DNA of 64,000 nucleotides from Pseudoscleropodium purum. Lineage: Eukaryota > Streptophyta > Bryopsida > Hypnales > Brachytheciaceae. The stretch covers positions 40,467,063 through 40,531,062 of the forward strand of contig OZ017795.1 in assembly GCA_963969395.1 (NCBI GenBank). The letters are read 5' to 3'. Each line of letters opens with the position of its first letter. Position 1 is the stretch's first letter. The notes beneath the pieces were generated by a model that was not told the origin of the DNA, ran no database searches, and saw only the letters and a program-made list of their open reading frames with translations. A program made the translations under genes and the position numbers. This document shows, one piece after another, positions 1-12,549 of this stretch.

Positions 1-347
1 CTCATTTAGAACTCCAACATCACTACTATCTAATATATACACATTGTGATTCTAATCAAAACTCTTAACATATGATATATGCACTAAGAATTTCCACTTG
101 AAATGAATGCAATCTAACATTTTAAGGTACAATACTTTAGTAACTCAATTGATGATGCAATCTAGTTCTAACCACTTAGCATTTATTGTGTCATGCATCT
201 TGTCCTTTCAAATAATCTATTGTCTTCAAATCAATTTCATGAATACCATGTCAACAACATCAATAGTCTTTTTGAATCTCAAAGACTAATTCAAAAAATT
301 GAATGACTAAAATTCCTACATATTGCCTACATGGCTACCTACCTTAA

Positions 348-1290
348 CTCCTAAAGTTCTTTGATGTTTGCAGGCTCAAAATCACTTGAAAATATTCATG
401 CCTAAAGCAAAGTTAAAAATCTTTGTCTATTTTTATTTTTTAACAAATTCAACTATAGGATCCTTTAGTCAACTTGTTCAAGTGCATCCTTTTTAAATTT
501 TAGAGTGAATATCCCCACCAATTGCAAGTTCATTGTGACTAAACTCTAAGATGTAGGATTTTCTTGCCCTTCTAAGAGGTAAACTTTTGTCTTCTATTGT
601 TTTTATAAACAAATATGTATTTTCCTTAACTTGTTCATATTAGCAAGGCTTTTTAGTCAATATGTTGGAAAATATATTGAAGATATATAAAAAAAAATTT
701 AACTAAAAAATCCTCATATTCACCTTTTAAAAGATTATAAAGTGGAAGGTGGCACTTGATGAAAGGAAAGACTAAACAACTAATAAATTTTACAAGAAAC
801 TGAGAATTTTCAATTCCAATGGTGTAAATATTTTTTTATAAAGAATATATATCCTATGAGTATTTTTTATTTGGAAATTTTTAGAATTGAGATTAAAAAA
901 TGATTTCATCTATTTTCTCTATCTTTGTTGCTTATAAAATAAAACTCCCCATAAGTTTCATCTCATAATTTGGAACTAAATTTTTCAAAGATTATGTATA
1001 TGTCGACATCAATCTATTTAATCAAATCAAATTAATTAATATATCTTTAGCTGATTGCTTCAATATTGAATAAAACCCCTTATAAATCTTACAATATTTT
1101 TGAGAATGATGTAAAGCAAAGCTTGACATGTAGATTAGAATGATTAGCATCCATCTCAAGAAATTCATGCAAAAATTAAAATTTTGAGGTCAATAGAGCT
1201 TGCTTGAGTTCCCAAAAAATCCAAAGTGATTTGGTTTGGTGTGATTTCTATGATAATAATCATGACATTAGTAAAAACCTAAAAGGGTGG
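348..1290 (+). repeat. Decayed copy of the TTAA-flanked AT-rich repeat family
   Basis: The left end reads TTAA (344-347) followed by CTCCTAAAGTTC, matching the left end of the copy at 12550. Internal blocks at about 790-830 and 920-1010 resemble 12990-13020 and 13130-13230 at the same relative offset. No clear right terminus is visible near 1290, so the right border is a guess from family length. No coding capacity is seen; the short ORFs here are AT-rich noise. Confidence 0.4.
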
Positions 1291-1659
1291 ACTTTGGGCA
1301 CCACTCAATAGTCCTAAAGTGTGGTGTCCAATGCCTACATTCAATTTGGCTCTAAAGGCTAGTGCCAATATGAACCTTGGACACCATGCTTTAGCATTAT
1401 TCCTTGATGCTTAATCCATATATGATGATGCGGATGTTTTGTGTATAATGAATGATAGAAAATCCTTTTGTGTAGGATAGAAGTACAACTATTCATCTTC
1501 GAAATTTGGTTGTGAAAAGGAGAAGTCTTTTGTAGTAGTTTGACTTCCAATGAGCTCACAACCAAGGGGCAATTCACTACGATTTGCATGGTGGGGATCC
1601 TGTTCTTAATTGGGTCTCAATTTGGCATGGTTTCTATGCTTTGGGTCAGCTTCATAACT

Positions 1660-2225
1660 AGGTCCCAAGTCGGTGTAGTTACCATGGTAGGGGCGGGTAT
1701 CTCCCCAGGTAGGAATTACAGTTGCAGTTCCCCAACTGAGAACCCTCTGCGAACTTTCCCCAGCCCTTGCTGCTCATAAAATCCCCAACTGAATTACAGT
1801 GATATTGTAGGGGAACGCCCCGGCGACCCCAGCGACCCCAGCGACCCCAGCGAGCCCCTCTGGTCGAGTGGCTTTCCGGGCGTGCGTGCCAACGCCAAGT
1901 GAGGCTGGGCAATTCTTGTGGCACTGGGTAGCCAACACAAGGCCAGCTTGTCACTCCCCTATTGGCCCCTTGGATACACTAACCCCGCCCAGATGAGGGA
2001 ACGACGGACCCAATACAATCCAATGCCAACATCCCCACCACTAAGCGTACAACCTCCCCGACCGACGACCACAAACGCACGAATTTCGACCCCAAATCAC
2101 CTCATGATGGTCTCCGCCTCCATCGATTTCACATTCTGAATCTCTTTCTCTTTATTTCAACCTCGCAAGCTCGCATTTCGGTGCAGAATCGAGGGCGATA
2201 GGTGTGTTTTCTGCTTGCAGCCACC
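1660..2225 (+). promoter_or_regulatory. Upstream region and 5' leader of the CAO gene
   Basis: A GC-richer block follows AT-rich DNA and leads straight into the CAO start codon. It contains a 9-bp tandem repeat (GCGACCCCA, about 3.5 copies, 1823-1856), a pyrimidine-rich stretch near 2140-2160 typical of plant leaders, and CCACC directly before the ATG. I see no convincing TATA box and cannot place the transcription start. The short ORFs here are not supported as genes. Confidence 0.5.
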
Positions 2226-5200
2226 ATGACGCCGGGGCTGAGCCTTGCAGCGGCTCCGTCGTCGTCGCGTCTGGTGGAGCTCGGGAGAATTGGCTGCTGC
2301 AACAACAGCAACAATAGCAACATTGGCGCTCCGGGATGCTCGTCGTCTATGGCTACCGTGTTTCAAGTGAATTACGGAGTTGCAGGGGGGTTGTGGGCAG
2401 GCAGGAAGAAGGCGACTTTGGGGAAAGGGAAAGGGAAGAGAGCGAAAGGGGTGGTAGAATGTGTGGCAGGGGAGCCAAGGGGTGTGAGAATTTTTGATGT
2501 GGAAGATCCGAGGGAAGCGCGCGTGAGTTTGAGGACGAAAGGAGCGGAGACGGGGACGTTCGACGTGAACATGGCGTGGGCGTTGTTGCGGCAGGATGTG
2601 CTCTACTTGGATTGGAAGGCGAGGCAAGACGTGTTGGCGATTCTGGCGGCGCATGATAAGGTGCGGCGGGGGTGAGGGAGGCATGGATGGATGGATGGAT
2701 TGGTTTCGGGTAAGAGTTTTAGGAAAGGAGATGGTGTTTGGGGAGGTTAGGGCTTCGGATTGAAATTGGATTGGGGTGATTGGGGTGCAACAGGTGGTGG
2801 AAGTGCTGAATCCGCTGGTAAGGGATAAGAAGTCAGTGGAGACGCTGCGCTCGGAGCTCGCGGGTTTGCAGGATAATCTCTCTAAAGCGCACGCTCAGGT
2901 TCGCTCATTGTTGCGGAAAAGTCCTGTTTGAAGGTTTTTAGTCTAATGTGTGTGGGTGTAAACCTAGGTCTGGGGGATGGTGAACAATGTCGAGTGTCGC
3001 ACTGAGGTAGGGAATGTTAGAATCGTTACTGAGCGTAGCTTCTGTTGTTGGAATGGCGAGAGTTTGATATGCTCTTTTTGACAAGTGAAAGAGGATTCCA
3101 AGGCACCAGAGAATGAGTCATTTGGTTACAGTTTGCAAAATTTACAAAGGGGCAAAAGCTTGGGTTCTGTGAGATGGTGAAAAATCTCTAGGGAGACACG
3201 AAAGAGGGACCCCGCAAATCGCCACTTTAGCTGCTGAGCATAGTTCCGACTGCGCAAATTGGCAAATATCTTGGCAAATGTTGGCGAGTGAAAGAGGATT
3301 CCAGACCATCAGAGAATGTGTGATTAGGATTTCGTATGCAATAGTCACGACGTGTCCAAGTTGATGATGTAAAGTCGCCACTTGATCAGATGTTGAGGTG
3401 GTAGACATCTCTCCATGAACACGTTCCATTTTTAGGGTAGCGTTTTGGGATTTTTGAGTAACGTTGCTGTGATCTTGCTGCAGGTGCATCTCTCAGAAGC
3501 AAGAGTGGAACACACGCTTCGAAAGCTTAGTGAGATGGAAAGCTTGATCAACGACAAGCTGCTGTTGCAGGAGAAAGGAGGATCACTGAAGGCCAGAGCA
3601 TCTAGGGCTGCGACCTCCACCATTGAACAGGTAGCAACAGACGAGCCCCAAGCGCAAGCATCCATATCAAGAGGCAAAACCCTCGACATCTCTGGTCCCG
3701 TGGCCCCGTATCCGGGGCAACTGAAGAATTATTGGTACCCAGTGGCTTTTTCGGACCACATTGACGAAAAGACCATGGTGAGTGCATCCTCCCTTTTGAG
3801 AGCCGTGTTTTGAGATGTCATTTTGAGTTGTTGATTAGATTGCAAACGGTGATGGCTATAGTTGAATTTCCGCCTGTGAGCTGATCCTCTTGTTATTGTA
3901 ACATCCAGGTTCCGTTTGACAGCTTTGAAGAAGCATGGGTTTTGTTTCGAGGGAAGGATGGTCGTCCTGGATGTGTGCGAGACCAATGTGCGCACAGGGC
4001 TTGTCCTCTTTCACTGGGGAAAGTTGAGAATGGGCGGATACAATGCCCTTACCACGGTGAGTGAGTTCACATCTTCCAGTCAAGTAACTGGCTGGCTAAT
4101 GAAATTGAAGTTATGGATACAGTCTAGGAGAAGATTTCCTCCTTTGTCAGATTAATTGGTCTTTTGATTTCCCTGCCTGGGTCATTACCCTATAATTGGA
4201 GTAAGGTACTCGGATTCACTGAACTTGGTGTATGGTATCATTGGTTAGTCTGAACCTTGGCCACCACTAATGAACCTCCGTCACTGATGCTGTACTTTTC
4301 TGATACTTTCCACGAGAGAAAAATCCACTTGTAGTAGGACCAAAATTGCATTCACAAAATTTTCCTTTCTTAGGTGATGTTTTATTATGTAAGGTTTGTG
4401 GTTCCCTCTCTAGGTCCCAAACGTTGGTTTGAACTTTTGTCACGTTGATGGGAGACGAGCTAATGTATGATTGACCACAGGATGGGAATACAACACGACT
4501 GGGAAGTGCGAGAAGATGCCATCAACGAGGCAAGTGAGTGCAAGGCTAGAGTCGCTGCCTTGCATTGAGCAGGACGGAATGGTGTGGATATGGCCTGGAA
4601 ACGATACTCCATCCTCGAGTCTTCCAATGTTGAATCCTCCGTCACATTATACCGTTCATGCTGAAGTGAGTGCAAACTCAAACATTCTCCTTTTATCGAC
4701 ATCACCGCTTCGTGTTTTTAGTTTAAATAATCTTCTCCAGTAAAGGTATCTGATCGAACTTTATGACGATGTTCAGATTACTATGGAGCTACCAGTGGAG
4801 CATGGATTGTTGGTGGAGAATCTGCTAGACTTGGCGCACGCACCTTTTACCCATACCACTACCTTTGCTAAGGGTTGGAAAGTGCCTAAGTAAGTTCTTA
4901 ATTGTTCAACTTTCAAGCTTGTTTCGCTAATCTGTGAAAACTTGAGGAAGAGGTTTTTGATTATTGCACATTGATCATTGCAGCTTCGTGAAATTTCGAA
5001 CCCCGATCGCAGCGTTGGCAGGCACTTGGGATCCTTATCCCATTGCGATGGAGTTTAAGCCTCCTTGTATGGTGCTTTCCACTATCGGACTAGAAAAGCC
5101 TGGCAAGCTGAACGGCACTGATGTGGATGCGTGCCCTACCCATCTTCATCAGCTCCATGTGTGTATGCCATCAACCCGGGGGAAAACGAGACTGTTGTAT

Positions 5201-5907
5201 CGCATGGCATTGGATTTTGCCCCTTTCCTCAAGCATGTGCCATTTATCAGTTACCTTTGGAAATACCTTGCTGGCCAGGTAATTTCAAGCTCATATCTCT
5301 CCTTGATGAATGGAAACTTACATTTTTTTGCAAGTTTTTTGCACTGGTTTGTGGAATCTAGTGTTGAGAGCTCCATGGTTTCTCTAAGAGAAAAGTTAGC
5401 AAGGTATTCAACCCCTTTTTATGACAGACATTTTGCCGTGGGTAGACCATACATGGACTTAGTGTTACTGACGAGCAATTCTTTAGAAATGTAGTGCATA
5501 TGACGATGTACAGTACGACATCTGAAGAGTGAGAAGCCTACCTGCAGTTTCACTTGCCCTAAGAGCAAAACTTTGAAAATTCATACCATCCACACGATAT
5601 TGAAATAGTATGTATTATAACGCATTGGAATCCTCTTGTAAATGGGGACAACAAATTCATTTTCTGATTCGAGAAACCACTCATGTGTGAATGTAAAGGT
5701 TTGGCAGAATGACCCATTGCATGAGTTTATTTACGACAGGTTTTGGGTGAAGACTTGAGGCTAGTGGAAGGACAGCAGAACCGAATGGAAAGAGGAGCGA
5801 ACGTGTGGAACCTGCCTGTTGCGTATGACAAGCTGGGAGTGCGGTACCGCAGGTGGCGAGTTGCCGTAGAGGCGGGCGATCGGATCCCATTCGGTTCAGA
5901 TCAGTAG
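2226..5907 (+). CDS. CAO: Chlorophyllide a oxygenase (CAO), 8 exons, 580 aa
   Basis: Rieske-type non-haem iron monooxygenase that converts chlorophyllide a to chlorophyllide b in the chloroplast. Exons: 2226-2660, 2794-2898, 3484-3777, 3909-4056, 4481-4665, 4777-4889, 4984-5278, 5740-5907; all introns are GT/AG and the frame stays open through every junction. Order: Ser/Ala-rich transit-like N-terminus, regulatory A domain with [10 protein letters not shown] (ends at exon 1), B linker with coiled-coil character (exons 2-3), then the catalytic C domain starting near YWYPVAF. Rieske ligands are C305/H307 and C324/H327; the mononuclear iron site is D407-x2-H410-x4-H415 in [11 protein letters not shown]. 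The C-terminus [17 protein letters not shown] is family-typical. The ATG at 2226 sits in a CCACCATG context; an in-frame Met42 (2349) is an alternative. It is about 45 aa longer than Arabidopsis CAO, mostly at the N-terminus. No lesions are seen. Confidence 0.96.
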
Positions 5908-7045
5908 GAGAGAGGAACTTTGGATGGGGTCTTGAAAGAGTAAATTGACTGGAGCCTGATGAATGCCAACTGCAACCCACACACACACACACACACTGGA
6001 AGTCAGAGTTTTGTTGCTGTTTGCAGGATGAAGGATAGGCTGTGGCTTTTTCTTCTTTTAAGGTTACTACTACTACTGAGTTTTCATGGCTGCATCCTCC
6101 TCCTCCTCCTCCTCCTCCTTCCAGTGCAAAAAACCCCAAACTAGGATGTTCTCTACCTATTGTTGCATGGATTCCTGATGCATTCCTACTGCCGTGGAGA
6201 TGGCTTCCGTCGATGTTTTGCCACTGAACAAGCAGCGGCAACACTGGCTGGCCAGCAGTAGTGTGTGCTTGTACTGTACAGTTGTACCATGTGGTGCTGG
6301 AGTGGGAAGAGGGAAAACAGAGAGGCTGTGATTTTTTCTTTTTCTTTTTCCCCTTTTTTTATAAATTTTTTTTCCATTTCCTCTTCTCATATTCGGGATT
6401 GTAGCAGTATTGGGGCTTCCACCAATTTATGGTGAAGAGCTGAAGCAAAACAGCAGTAGAGTAAGCTTGGCGGCAGTGTGCGAGTTTTAGCAAGCAGACT
6501 GCGGTTCATCAACAACAAACAAACAACAACAACAGGCGGGAACTGAATCGTAGTGTTCTGCTGTAGAGAATTTTCTCAATGCCTCTAAATACAGTTTGCT
6601 ATGCATCTGTACTTGTTTCCAGGTGGAATGTCTCGGTTTCCATGTCAGATGCGTCTGTGGGTGCTCAACTCGGGGGCTCTGATGTTGTACATTACCATGT
6701 TGAATTTGCGTCATTGGATCCTATTATGAAATCTCTGCTCATCAGTCCTACTCACTGTAATTTGTTCAATGCAAGGAGCCCATTTTGTGTGCAAGTAGTG
6801 TAGCTAGTTTTTAGTGTTTTTCACAGCTTTTTTTATATTGCAACTACATAGGCGGGGTCTTCATGTTGTGCAGAGTATCCATCCATCCACACCTGTAACT
6901 TACGCTGTCTGTTTTGTTTGTTTGTTACGTTGAGATCTCCTAAACCGTGAGGCCATGTGTACCATTCTTATATCCTATGCAGTGCATGCCATGGTTGGAC
7001 TTGGTTTCGTGGCATTTAGACCTAGACTGTGAAAGTTATTGGATT
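5908..7045 (+). other. 3' flank / probable 3' UTR of CAO with microsatellites
   Basis: Base composition stays close to that of the gene for about 1 kb after the stop codon, so part is probably 3' UTR. It holds a (CA)n tract near 5977-5997, a (CTC)n tract near 6097-6121, TTTGT repeats near 6915-6930 and an A/T-rich stretch at 6330-6375. ORFs of 60-75 codons occur on both strands but match nothing I recognise. Positions 6905-7045 have a second copy at 10940-11090. Confidence 0.5.
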
Positions 7046-7049
7046 TTAA

Positions 7050-7977
7050 TCTTTAAAGTCCCAAGCCTATTTTTCTGTCAAAAACTACTCAAAACTGCCA
7101 TTTTTGGTGTGTTCATCTAAGGAAAAAAATTAAAAAATTAAAAATAGAATCTCACTGTAGGATCTTGAACTTCAATTGTCTTAGCTCATGTGGTAAAAAT
7201 TTCATGAAATTTGACCATATAGATTGGAAGATATTAGCATTCATAGTTGAAAAAATGTTTTTGAACATTGGACTTCAATTTCACATGATTTTGATTGGCA
7301 ATTGTGGAATTTTTTTGCATTACAAACTTTGATTAAAAAGAAAATTTATGTTGAAGAATTGAGTTGAAAGTCTTGGAAAAAAAACTCCAAAAAATAACAC
7401 TTGATTTTCATTCTTTAAAAAAATGTTAAGACAAAAGTAGGTCCCAGATTGGAAAAAAAACTAAATTGTTAATAGCTCCAAGATGGGATTGAAAGACTAT
7501 AATCCCAATGGACAATGGTGAGTTTCTTTTAGCAAGCAAATACAACATTTTTTAAAAAAAATTGTGGAAAATTGTGAAAATTACATTTAGAAATGAATCC
7601 TATAAGATATTTTTTCAAAAAGATGCTTAAATTGTCTAAAAAACAACATTGTCCTTAACTTTCTCATTATTAGTCCACATAGAACAAATCAAAGCTTCAC
7701 ATGTAGACAAAAATATAACCTTTAGGGGAAAAAAAATTAAAAGTTATTTTGATTTTTTGTGATATTTTTTGTATTGCCCGCCGAGTTTAGTTTCAAGCTT
7801 TTTGTGGTATAACTCTTACTCCTGGGCACCAATTGAAATAAAAATTATATTCCCATGTAACTAATCAGTTTTTCTATCTAACAAGAAAGTTTTTAAAAAA
7901 TTCATCAAAAATTGAGGTCGCAGGAATTTGCCCGAAATCTGATTTGTCTTTTGAGAGGACAATGGGACTTTAGGGTT
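7050..7977 (+). mobile_element. TTAA-flanked AT-rich element, copy 1 (928 bp)
   Basis: Bounded by TTAA at 7046-7049 and 7978-7981. The left end is TCTTTAAAGTCCC and the right end GGGACTTTAGGG, an imperfect terminal inverted repeat. Internal blocks (CTGCCATTTTTGGTG near 7096; ATAGCTCCAAGATGGGATTG near 7473; a block near 7805) recur in the copies at 12550, 13918, 53120 and 57730. No transposase ORF, so non-autonomous. The superfamily is an inference from TTAA plus C/G-rich ends. Confidence 0.6.
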
Positions 7978-7981
7978 TTAA

Positions 7982-10866
7982 ATTTTTGTAAGTTAAAAAA
8001 AAATTAGAAAAGTGCTTTTACTTTTATTTGGATGTGGCAACACCACAGGACACACTAGCATCCTGCTTATGGATTAAAAGGTTCACAATTATCATACAAT
8101 TTGTAATCTAAGGCAATTGACCTATTTCCATCAATTTAAGCAATTATGGATATGTGGACTACACGTATTTTGGATAAACATATTTTTTTTCACATATAGA
8201 AATAGAGTTTCAAAGGATATAGAATTTTCTATAATTTTTTCACTCAATATAATTATTATAAATTTTTTAGGTGAATTGTATTATAAGACCTATTCTAATC
8301 AAATAGACCTTTGTATTTCCAACCATGGGTTGGTTGCAAAACAACTAAGGTTAGTTGCAATATTAAGAGCCTTTCAACCATTCATAATATGCCACAACTA
8401 CTTTAGGAATCATGGCTTTTGGAAATTGCGCCACTTTACAAAAAGAGAACTTATAGGTTGGAAATAAGGAGGGGTGATCAAAAATGGGTTGGTTCCTATA
8501 ATTGTAATATATCAAAGAGCCTTGCTCATTTGGATTGAAATACCTTGGTGTTAGCATATTATGTATTGTCATTTAACCATAACCAAAATTGAATTGTATA
8601 TGATTAGAAATGATTGTGACTTCTTTGAAATATCAATATCACTAGTGTGCCTTGTGCCGTTGCCACATTATGACAAAAAATAAATAAATTTTTTTTTTTA
8701 ATTCATAAAAACTTTGAAATTCAATAACTTTTCTCTTGTGAGCTTAAATGCCATAAAACAAAGCCCTTGCACCTCTCTTTATAGGGGTCTTTTTGATGGT
8801 ACTAAGAATGTGATTGAAAGATATATGGTTTTGGAGATCTCAATGTAACAAACAAAATTAAATAAATAGTCTAATTTAAGATATGGAATTGATTTGCTTA
8901 AATTGAAGATGATTTTTTTAATATGATTATGAATTATTGCAATTTGTCTCTAAAAGAACAATATCATTGACCTATTTGAATTGAAGATGATTTTTTAAAT
9001 ACAATTATAAAATGATAGTAACTTCTCCAAAATATCAATACCATTGACTTATGTATAGCATTTAAGAAAAAATTAGAACCTTCATTTTGAACACTAGAAT
9101 CTATTTGTTTTGTTTAGAATCAAGCACCACTTAGGTGAAGTACAAAAATTATTTTGTGTCTTTGGAGCATATTTGCATTCATTTACTATTCAAAATTTTG
9201 AACTCATAGTCCTTAATTCCTCTAAGATTTGTTTTATTGCAATTTATGATACTCAAACATCATTTTTGAGCTCTACTTAGCCCAATTAGACTATTTTTAA
9301 GGTTTTCGTCTTACATTATTCTTATTTAGGCTATATATTGTCTATGAATGATAATAAAAAGAAATGACTTCCTTTAAAATGTGTCATTGGTATAATTTGT
9401 ATATCAAAAAGAAAATAGAAATTGGTGAATATAACCAAAAGAATCCAACTAGTTTGAAATTTCTTTATAGGTAGCAATAAAGAATAATGTGAAAAATTCT
9501 CAAGAAGAGTTTGAAATATAATTGTTATATATACTATAATCCTTATGTATCTAACTACTCTTTTCATAATGAAGAATTACTATTAAACTAAAGGGAGACA
9601 TAAAAAATCCAATTTTGTCATTTTCGTGCCTAAATTGACCTTCACATATGGTGTGGGATGCTTTGGACAATGTTACATGTTCTCAATCCCATTGAGTTTT
9701 CAAATTTTGATTAGTGTAGAGCCAAAACAATTGGGACTTGAAGCTTCACACCACATTTCAAGTTCCAACAAAGCCTAATGAATTCAAAAATGCCTATTAA
9801 TGTAGCAATATTTTTTAGTGGTTTGGGATCAGACTTAACCAAAGCTCTAAAAAGTTTCATTTTCTTAAGTGCAGCAAAAATGAAAACCCAACATGAATTC
9901 CAAATCCCACATATTATATTGTGTTATACAATATGAAAAAAATAATACTAAATCAAGCATCATCATAGTTTGATTTTGTGAAAAAACAAACTATACATTA
10001 CAAATTCCATATTCAAAATGCCTCCAAAATTGTTTTTTTGACTTTTTGACCTAATCACTTTTGGACATATATTCACCATACATTGTTGTACATGATAATC
10101 CATGAGACTTAGAATTTGGACTTTGGCCTTTACAATATAAAACTCTAAATTTCACATATTACATTTGTAATTCACCTTCTGCAACCCAAGAAAGCTAAAA
10201 TTTGACCTCAAAGTGGGACTGAAGGTAGGATTATCAAATTCTAAGCATGTTCCTAAAAGCAAGTTTTAGAAAAACTAGAGTCAAAGTAGATGTTTGTTGC
10301 ACTCTTTTGAAGTTGTGAACATTGAAAATAGGGCACGATTATAGAAAATCAACCAATTCAACTTTCACCTCACTCAAATATCGTTCTTGGATTTCATCCA
10401 ACTTTAATTGTAGTTTGTCTTTATGTGATTGAAAACTAAAAACTTCTCAATACTCAATAATGCTCTTGATAGAAATTTGCTTGGCTTAAGGTGTTCCTAC
10501 TATAATAAAATAGGAGATGGGATGTAGTGGAAACTCTATACCTATGTAAAGAGTTTGAAAATATGAACTTCTTGTGTTTCATATTCTTCCTTCGTGAAAA
10601 TATATCATTACAAGTTAAAACCTTAGCATTTGAATCTTTTCTTGAACTTTTGCATATTCTTCATTATATATATATTCTTTATTCTATATATTCTATATAT
10701 TTTTTGTGTGTGTAAAACCTCAATTTCATCATACAAAATTTAAAGAAAAAGAAAAAAAGTTGAGCCTTATTTTGGATGAACGAAAAGTTCGGTGGTAGTA
10801 AAAGCCTCACCTTGCTGAACCTTTCTTCATCAATCAGATTTTCAAAGTACTAAAGGGGTTGAACAC
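7982..10866. other. AT-rich intergenic DNA, no gene seen
   Basis: Very AT-rich, with short homopolymers. The longest ORF (8117-8467, 116 codons) has an AT-driven amino-acid mix (Ile/Phe/Asn-rich) and no recognisable motif. Two similar segments at about 8880-8950 and 8985-9055 (both with a GAAGATGATTTTTT block and a later ATCAATA(T)C(A/C)ATTGA block) suggest a small degenerate tandem duplication. Confidence 0.5.
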
Positions 10867-10939
10867 GAAAGATATGGCAATGGGGAACCATGTAGGAACC
10901 CAATGGCTTGGAATTCCATGAACATCCTTATTTTAAATT
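10867..10939 (+). repeat. Copy of the DCD gene 5' flank
   Basis: Matches 18825-18900 just upstream of DCD: ATATGGCAATGGGG, AACCCAATGG(C/G)TTGG and AATTCCATGAAC are shared, with an internal 18-nt length difference. The small ORF in this stretch (10874-10921) has the same frame, start and stop as the one at 18831-18896. It is far from any coding exon. Confidence 0.7.
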
Positions 10940-11090
10940 AGGTTGTTTGTTTGTTTGTATGTTGAGATCTCCTAAACCTTGCATCTCCCGTTTGTGTGTT
11001 TGGAATAGTCAAAAAGCCCTTTGCAAGGAGGGGTGCACGGGCTTGGTTTTGTGGTGTTCAAACCTAGGGTGTGAAAGTTATTGAATTTTG
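10940..11090 (+). repeat. Copy of the CAO 3' flank
   Basis: Matches 6905-7045: TTTGTTTGT tract, then GAGATCTCCTAAACC, a (G/T)GTTT(T/C)GTGG block and TGTGAAAGTTATTG in the same order. It directly follows the DCD 5'-flank copy, making a chimera of pieces that lie about 12 kb apart in the opposite order in the main locus. Confidence 0.65.
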
Positions 11091-11209
11091 AAGTTTTTAT
11101 GAATTAAATTTTTTTTTACAACTCTTTTGTTGTGACCTTGACATTGGTAAGGGGCACACTAGTACATACATAAGTTCATATGGTGGCAACCCTATGGCGG
11201 GGGATTGGT

Positions 11210-12435
11210 GGGCCTCACATCCCTCTTCCATCTAAGGGGGCCCGTTGGTACCTACTTTAAGATAAAAAAAAAGGTAAAAAGAAGGGGAGGAAGAGGGAAA
11301 AAACGAAAAAAAAAAAAAAGAAGAAGAATTGAGATTTTAAGTCAATTAAAAACACAACTTGAACATCAATACTATAAATAAGAGAATTTGACTTCTAATT
11401 CATTATCAATCAAGAGTTAAAGGCTCAACATCCTTTGTATCCATGTATATGCAAAGTAAAAGTTGAATAAAAATAAAAATAAATATACAATGATAACATT
11501 TCTTCTAGTTTGTTTTATATAAAATATTGAGATATTCTCCATCGTGCACTTATTAGTCATTTTTTTTGTACCATTGGAGAGCTTGACTTAATGAAGGTTG
11601 TATTAATATCATATCATTGCTTTTGGGCGTATGATGGATTTGTAAACAATTTTGAAGACCATAAATTGAATTAAATTATGAAAAATGGAGTACAAGAATA
11701 TTTGATGTCATTCTTTGCATCACCAAAAAACCTTCAATAAGTAAAAATGTACCAAAATTGTTTTGCACTATTGGTTCTTAAGTGTAAAAGTTATGGGTTT
11801 TCCATTGAATTTTGTTCCAATAAATTAAAATTTAATTATGGATAAATTATTTTCAAAATTCAAAATATATGTAGGAAAATCACATAAAACACTTAGACAA
11901 GTGCACAATGCCACACAAATTGTTTGTGCATCAAACTTAAAAAAATTACATTGATCTAAATTTAAAAAAAGATAATAACAAAAAATCTTTATATTAAGAA
12001 AGAAGAAAAGTTTTAAATTCAATTCATAAATCAATTTAATATTCTCTAAATAATTAAATAAATCTTTAACATGATTTTAAAATATAAAAATTAAATATTC
12101 TAAACAATGTTCAATGCACTACATATATTTCAATTTAATGGTAAATTTTTTTTATTAGGATATTTGTAAATTAAAACAAAATATTAAATCCTTCAGCATT
12201 ATTGAAGGAAAATTCAATTCATAAATTAATTTAATATTTTCTAAATAATTATATAAATCATTAATATGATTTTAAAATATAAAAATTAAATATTCTAAAC
12301 AATGTTCAATGCACTATATATATTTCAATGTAATGGTAAATGTTTTTTTTATTAGGATATTTGTATATTAGAAATAAATATTAAATCCCTTAGTATTATT
12401 GAAGGAAAATAATCAATAATGATAAATCATTGAGT
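11210..12435 (+). repeat. Dispersed repeat family B, copy 1, with internal 195-bp tandem duplication
   Basis: Shares order and sequence with 15905-17835: a purine-only tract (about 11262-11330), a block ending AAGTAAAAGTTGAATAAAAA (about 11450), a block with ACCATTGGAGAGCTTGAC (about 11572), and an AT-rich tail ending GAAGGAAAATAATCAATAATG. The tail is duplicated in tandem here (units from 12016 and 12211, about 195-200 bp each) but single in the other copy. The arrangement could be a solo LTR or other non-coding repeat; no coding capacity or primer-binding site is seen. Confidence 0.6.
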
Positions 12436-12549
12436 GAGGAGATATTTTTCATTTAGTGTTTGGAGGTATTCAATCTAGTAAATAATTAGACACAATTGAA
12501 TCTTTAGTCTCTCCTAATAGTTCTTGTAGAAAATTGTTTCATTCTTTAA

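Noticed and set aside
2202..2225. Longer CAO N-terminus starting at 2202
   Set aside because: That start codon is GTG. The first ATG in frame is 2226, within CCACCATG, so I use it.
5681..6244. 187-codon minus-strand ORF
   Set aside because: Antisense to CAO exon 8 and its microsatellite-bearing 3' flank; its Gly and Cys-Val runs come from the (CTC)n and (CA)n tracts.
8117..8467. 116-codon ORF as a possible gene
   Set aside because: Ile/Phe/Asn-rich composition as expected from AT-rich DNA, no motif, no splice partners.
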